Source of the DNA: an uncultured Acetobacteroides sp.
GTDB taxonomy: Bacteria; Bacteroidota; Bacteroidia; Bacteroidales; ZOR0009
Assembly: GCF_963678165.1 (NCBI RefSeq)
Contig: NZ_OY782755.1
Coordinates: forward strand, 3,698,501-3,762,500
Direction of reading: 5' to 3'
Length of the DNA: 64,000 nt
Each line of letters starts with the position of its first letter. The first letter of the stretch is position 1. Positions 62,488-64,000 of the stretch are shown here, one piece after another. The position numbers and the translations under genes are program-made. The notes below the pieces were generated by a model that was not told the origin of the DNA, made no database searches, and saw only the letters and a list, made by a program, of their open reading frames with translations.

Positions 62488-63813
62488 AGTAAGGGCTTTA
62501 TAGTTTGTGTACCGTTCGAGCACTTCTACCACAAAACGAGTTGTTTCGTTATTATTATGGAGGTTCAAGTTAATATCCCTACGCCTAAAAACGTTTGAAT
62601 TTCGCTTTACCCTAACAAACAGCGAAACATCATCCCACTGGTAAGGATTACGCCCATATCGAGAAGCCAACCCCATTGCCTTTAATACATGGCTCATTCC
62701 CCCATTATAAGCCGCTAAAACAAACTTATTGCGTTCCTCAATAGCAATCGGATACCTCGAAAAAGCCTTTGACAACTTTGCAAGAAGCTTCGTTCCAATG
62801 TAAATATTTGTTTTTGAAGAATGAGATGCTCCAAAACCAAATGAGTTTGCAATTACAGGCATAACCTGCATCAAACCTTTAGCCCCTTTACCGGACTGAA
62901 CGTGTGGTTCGAACTTCGATTCTTGGTAAATAAGTGCTGAAACTAAAAGCCAGTCCCACCCAATCGTTTTACTATATCGTTTAACTTCCTGATCGTAATT
63001 CGAAAGAAGAGGTTCTCCCTGCATGCTCACCCCGTCAGCCAAAGCTCTATTCACCTTATAATTTTGATAAAAAGAAGAATAAAAAGTTGGGTGTAAGGCT
63101 GTATTACGCTTAGCAGCAATCCATCGGTTCAGATCATCTAAAAAACAGCAATTTTTCGCTACGTACCACGAACTGCTAATTGATTCCTGCAAGTAGCCAA
63201 CAGAAACATCAGGATATTTTATTCTAGTAGCCTCTGCAACTGAAGACTGAACAATTGCATAAGCATTCCCATCATTAAGCAAATGCTCGACCAAAAGTCC
63301 CATATTTATACCATCAAAGAGCACGATTTTGGGAAACTTACGCCTCAAAATATAAAACTCATCATCGTCGAATGCATTATTTGGAACATATATCTTATCA
63401 TTCGCTCCCATTACCCTCTTGTTGAATGAAATAGTTGCATAACGCAACTTCCAGTGAGGCACTGTTTTTTGCAAATTGCTGTTAGAAATACTGGAATTTT
63501 CAACAGCTAGAATATCAGCCTTACCAGAACCTAGATATTTAGTGGCATAATTAATCGAAGTAAAGGGGATTATTTTCAGCAACATTCCTTTACTTAATGC
63601 ATAACTCCGCAACATTTCAAAGTGATAACCTGTTGGAAGTCCACCTTTTAAAAAATAACCTGGCGTATTTACCTCAAGAATTGCGGTTAAATACCTTTTT
63701 ACAGTTTTTTGTTTACGACTTCTCAAAGAACCATTTGTAACTACTTCATGCCTACAAGAGAGCAATAAAGCAAAGAAAATAGCAATAGAAGCACATAATC
63801 TTACACCCTTCAT
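62479..63813 (-). CDS. mltF: MltF-type membrane-bound lytic murein transglycosylase
   Basis: This 444-residue lipoprotein has a signal with lipobox LLSC (Cys 20). Residues 40-265 form a periplasmic solute-binding-like (SBP family 3) domain (GGLPTGYHFEMLRSYALSKG, KADILAVENS). The C-terminal lytic transglycosylase domain has WDWLLVSALIYQESKFEPHV with the catalytic Glu near 298, GAKGLMQVMP and FVLAAYNGGMSHVLKAM. It cuts peptidoglycan to 1,6-anhydromuropeptides, and the binding domain tunes activity in E. coli MltF. It converges with the NUDIX gene with a 9-bp overlap. Confidence 0.92.
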   Translation of the reverse strand: MKGVRLCASIAIFFALLLSCRHEVVTNGSLRSRKQKTVKRYLTAILEVNTPGYFLKGGLPTGYHFEMLRSYALSKGMLLKIIPFTSINYATKYLGSGKADILAVENSSISNSNLQKTVPHWKLRYATISFNKRVMGANDKIYVPNNAFDDDEFYILRRKFPKIVLFDGINMGLLVEHLLNDGNAYAIVQSSVAEATRIKYPDVSVGYLQESISSSWYVAKNCCFLDDLNRWIAAKRNTALHPTFYSSFYQNYKVNRALADGVSMQGEPLLSNYDQEVKRYSKTIGWDWLLVSALIYQESKFEPHVQSGKGAKGLMQVMPVIANSFGFGASHSSKTNIYIGTKLLAKLSKAFSRYPIAIEERNKFVLAAYNGGMSHVLKAMGLASRYGRNPYQWDDVSLFVRVKRNSNVFRRRDINLNLHNNNETTRFVVEVLERYTNYKALTLN

Positions 63814-63886
63814 ACCTATTTTTTTGGTGAAATCGGTATAGACTGAACAAAGACCAATCGAACTATGTTCGATTCAACTTTAAATG

Positions 63887-64000
63887 CTAGTCATAGAACG
63901 ACCAAGATAGCCCATACTGAAGTTGAAGAGGAACTCGTGGATAATGCAACGCAGAGAAGTAGTCATTAGGACCAGCCAATCCTTCTCCGAGGTTACGAAC
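63887..64000 (-). CDS. C-terminal end of a probable outer-membrane protein (partial)
   Basis: On the - strand a frame open at the window edge gives 37 residues, VRNLGEGLAGPNDYFSALHY to LQYGLSWSFYD, and a TAG at 63887-63889. The alternating pattern ending YGLSWSFYD looks like the last beta-strand of an outer-membrane barrel. The body lies outside the window, so the family is not known. It is 73 bp upstream of mltF on the same strand and may be co-transcribed with it. Confidence 0.5.
   Translation of the reverse strand, partial: VRNLGEGLAGPNDYFSALHYPRVPLQLQYGLSWSFYD

Overview
The window looks like a chromosome segment of a Bacteroidota bacterium, most likely Bacteroidales. The evidence is three SusC/SusD outer-membrane pairs, a fused SecDF, a DUF1573 protein, BACON-like domains, and promoters with the Bacteroidota -7 element TAnnTTTG. 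No species is claimed.

Positions 1-19,100 hold 18 paralogous secreted genes that resemble phage tail fibres: five on + (1-4,626) and thirteen on - (5,922-19,056). Each has a signal peptide, a variable A/T-rich body, and a G/C-richer C-terminal module (GIGT-type repeat, LDVxGxxxAxE, (D/Y)VFxxxY, HLPxxP, MNAKLLQKVEELTLY, coiled coil). I sort the modules into five types by the residues around VF: A (GADFVFENGYNLRPL), B (GWADFVFKPDYQLKPL), C (QWPDYVFDPAYSAMPL), D (IPDYVFDPSYQLMDL) and E (SWPDYVFQPAYRLKPL). Heads, modules and tails are shuffled between genes, so this is a mosaic cassette array.

The - block is flanked by two non-coding arrays with a strict 21-bp period (5,392-5,746 and 19,321-19,620). 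A third array of 17 units lies at 54,968-55,324. I cannot assign these to a known repeat class.

Positions 19,908-27,696 form a - strand three-gene unit: a large RHS-type surface protein with BACON-like domains, an RHS protein with a NucA/NucB-like DNase tip, and a SMI1/KNR4 (SUKH) immunity protein.

Positions 27,697-29,740 are a decayed stretch with an IS30-family transposase remnant. It is followed by tRNA-Leu(TAA), tRNA-Gly(GCC) and mutS, all on -.

Positions 33,179-52,380 carry three susC-susD pairs on +, with near-identical leaders and signal sequences. Between them lie a decayed copy of a hypothetical gene, its intact paralogue, and a recent IS256-family insertion with a perfect 8-bp target duplication.

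Positions 52,438-64,000 are mostly core genes: a tRNA methyltransferase, a TIGR02757 protein, a LolD-like ATPase and secDF on -; a DUF1573 protein, an aminotransferase, a LolC/E-like permease and a CoA pyrophosphatase-type NUDIX protein on +; then mltF and the end of a probable outer-membrane protein on -.

The least explained parts are the tail-fibre cassette array and the 21-bp arrays around it.
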